A stretch of DNA of 64,000 nt from the NCBI RefSeq assembly GCF_000725625.1, contig NZ_JOHS01000032.1, positions 1 to 64,000 of the forward strand, given 5' to 3'. The DNA comes from Streptomyces sp. NRRL F-6676. Lineage in GTDB: Bacteria; Actinomycetota; Actinomycetes; Streptomycetales; Streptomycetaceae. Positions 63,201 to 64,000 of this stretch are shown piece after piece; positions within the stretch are counted from its first letter, which is position 1, and the number at the start of each line of letters is the position of its first letter. The translations under genes and the position numbers were made by a program. The notes under the pieces were generated by a model, which was not told the origin of the DNA, did not search any database, and worked only from the letters and a program-made list of their open reading frames with translations.

Positions 63201-64000
63201 CGCATCGCACACATACGACGCCGACGGCCGGGCCGTGCCCGGTCGGCACGGCTTCGCCGGTGAACCGGATCCGTACGGCGGTGTCCCCGCCGACGGGCGG
63301 GGCGCGGCGGGCGGCGGCGCGACCGCCCGCGCGCGGGCGCCCCGGCCCGGTCGTAGCGGCGAGGGCCGCGCGGCCGACCCCCGCGGCATCCCGCAGCCCC
63401 GCGCCGAGTACGGCGCCCCCGGCGCCCCGTACGACCCCCAGGCCACGCACCACGACCGCACGGGCCGGGCGCCGCGGGACGCGGCGGTCGCCGGGCACGG
63501 TCTCGCCGAGCCCGGCGCGGCCGGCTCCGCCGGGCGGATACGCCGCGGTCCGGTGAGCGAGGGCACCGTTGCCGCCGTGGACGCGGTGTCCCTCGCGTGG
63601 GCCGAGCGGTTCGCCCGCGCGCTCGCCCCGCTGCGGACGGACACCCCCGTCGGCGGGGCCCTCCCGCACCCGCGGGTCTCCGCGCCGCTGCCCCGGACGG
63701 CCCGTCTGCTCGACGAGTTGGGGCTGGCCCGCGCCACCCCGGCCTCGCTGATGGCCCGTTGGGCGGCCGCGGCCGACGACACCGAGTCGCTGGGCGGCCG
63801 CGCCTGGGCGGTGCTCGGGGCCGGACCGCGCGGTCCGGTCGTCGTGGACCTCGCCGCCGACGGTCCGCACCTGCTGGTCGAGGGCCCGCCGGGGAGCGGC
63901 CGCACGGAGCTTCTGCGGGCCGTCGCCGCGTCCCTCGCGGCGGCCGAACGCCCGGACCGGCTCGGCATGGTGCTGATGGACGGCCGCGACTGCGGGCCGC
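60256..64000 (+). CDS. FHA-domain FtsK/SpoIIIE-type ATPase, 5' part
   Basis: A very large protein; 1248 codons are present and the frame is still open at the window edge. It starts MQIRLTVVDPLGPPAEPGTR (ubiquitin-like beta part), followed by an FHA domain at about residues 105-190 (GRSADADVPLDDPDVSRLHC, VADLGSTNGTTLDG), which reads phosphothreonine. Long Gly/His/Asp-rich disordered stretches follow, then regions resembling EccC/FtsK preambles (LPYRPQEPEKWPD, AVPVTTGLREVGSLGLAG). The first P-loop-like motif appears at 1210-1217 as GPPGSGRT, with Arg where Walker A has Lys. A second long disordered insert occupies about 855-1090. The gene is divergent from pkaA. Confidence 0.85.
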   Translation, partial: MQIRLTVVDPLGPPAEPGTRAASRDVLVTAPAGTALAAVVAGLVSAVGGGEGPAVLYAGAERLDPQRRTLGEPPLTDGAVLTLGAPAEPGPEASDDDVPAELHVVAGPDAGGVHLLHGGQIRVGRSADADVPLDDPDVSRLHCAVTVAPDGRVTVADLGSTNGTTLDGVRVTDRPVRLAPGALLRLGESTLRLTPPGGVRAVPTTPDGEGHARVRGAGAAGAASVPGAQAGAAAGATTGRPEHGPAADGQATPGAYGAGRPGSHEGTPGAPYGHGGDGPTGRGEPRGPAQATAGDSTGAGRSDGHGYGYGTGGSGRGDDGPGGGHGGVGAHSGATVGDQGRGGFGGSSGPAEPYGHGVDGHGIDGRDGGRARSGGHDRTPADAGDGGGGAPVRRRTGRDGDQPGGAGTAGTPGPRDLADAGSGPGGHGHGVGRDQNAPHPHGDSGTGHPGGRGGRGSDRQGGGSAVGDSGGRAGGRGAGRGRKGTPVRGTDVPEEWRGESAAGTRRRGGLAAWARRLAGGREEAAAGGGATGHAEGVAPTLPYRPQEPEKWPDPAALLLTALRPGPRLWERGPLHPEALTVRLGTADLPAAPDGSGPVLAVPVTTGLREVGSLGLAGPRARLGGLARAVLAQLAALHSPDTLELVLISADRARPVEERTAEWSWLGWLPHLVPAHGQDCRLLLAYDREQATARTAELLRRLDDRLGDPASGAAPRVPHQGGPRDEDDTVRRPSWARDGDDAPAEPYAGPRTVLVVDGDPGGADVREAVLRLVREGPRAGIHVICLAETAAASPASPVAETYEAACAGSPTFRECGAAALLSGDVATAVHVLRVAQHAEPGDDSGFPRPGADPGLGAAPVPDRAGTDRRRGRAAPDAYGAGDRAVPGTHDTSGRTAPGTDGRTAPGTDGAGGRTAPGARDGGGRAAQGRHGFADGPAAPDGQGTGGRTAPGSDDRGGPGAGSRGGPGKGGRDASGVRDAGGRIASHTYDADGRAVPGRHGFAGEPDPYGGVPADGRGAAGGGATARARAPRPGRSGEGRAADPRGIPQPRAEYGAPGAPYDPQATHHDRTGRAPRDAAVAGHGLAEPGAAGSAGRIRRGPVSEGTVAAVDAVSLAWAERFARALAPLRTDTPVGGALPHPRVSAPLPRTARLLDELGLARATPASLMARWAAAADDTESLGGRAWAVLGAGPRGPVVVDLAADGPHLLVEGPPGSGRTELLRAVAASLAAAERPDRLGMVLMDGRDCGP

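Noticed and set aside
59569..63870. A 1433-codon minus-strand open frame opposite the FHA-FtsK gene
   Set aside because: It is arginine/alanine/glycine noise without domains. The plus-strand frame starting at 60256 has an FHA domain and clear codon bias; long antisense frames are normal at this GC content.

Overview
The window is chromosomal DNA from a Streptomyces species. The evidence is very high GC, GTG starts, the tmRNA tag ANTKRDSSQQAFALAA, and a gene order that, from memory, matches the S. coelicolor core region around SCO2943 to SCO2975. Bases 1-60 are a pure G run that looks like a contig-end artefact; the gene it cuts (minus strand, 61-240) looks like the start of a GH20 beta-N-acetylhexosaminidase.

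Core block 1 (0.6-15.4 kb): DUF3039 protein, YqgE/AlgH protein, murA, HU protein, ACT-domain malic enzyme, HelD-type helicase, the ECF sigma/anti-sigma pair sigU-rsuA, a CGNR zinc-finger protein, and nnaR followed by narK (nitrate assimilation). An IS605-type element with a wrecked tnpA but an intact tnpB separates nnaR from narK. Block 2 (15.7-21.4 kb) holds an ArsR-like regulator with an MFS exporter, a translationally coupled SDR-AraC-EthD operon, and a saccharopine-dehydrogenase-like protein. Block 3 (21.6-29.9 kb) is the matA-matB locus for poly-beta-1,6-N-acetylglucosamine plus a coupled membrane acyltransferase, then a divergent LysR/MFS pair.

Block 4 (29.9-49.0 kb) looks like a strain-specific accessory segment. 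It has a TIGR01777 epimerase, an alpha-xyloside ABC transporter with a GH31 alpha-xylosidase behind LacI-type operators, an SDR/Atu4866 pair divergent from an XRE regulator, three decaying copies of the DUF5753 regulator/DUF397 module (one with an adjacent HATPase gene), a VOC protein fused to a transposase remnant, a helical protein/DUF1023 hydrolase/lipoprotein operon, and a LysE exporter. The segment ends beside the 3' end of ssrA, a common integration site for mobile elements.

Core block 5 (49.1-64.0 kb): ssrA and smpB (ribosome rescue), an S41 protease, ftsX-ftsE, a small zinc-ribbon membrane protein, a Gly/Ser/Thr-repeat surface protein with an LAETG sortase signal, prfB, the Ser/Thr kinases pkaB and pkaA, and an FHA-FtsK-type ATPase that runs off the window. 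The kinases and the FHA protein plausibly form one phospho-signalling unit. No CRISPR array, rRNA or tRNA gene was seen; ssrA is the only RNA gene called. The best candidates for new biology are the orphaned TnpB nuclease, the helical protein/DUF1023/lipoprotein operon, the kinase-FHA-FtsK cluster with an arginine in the Walker A lysine position, and the TAC-to-TAA lesion in the middle DUF5753 regulator.
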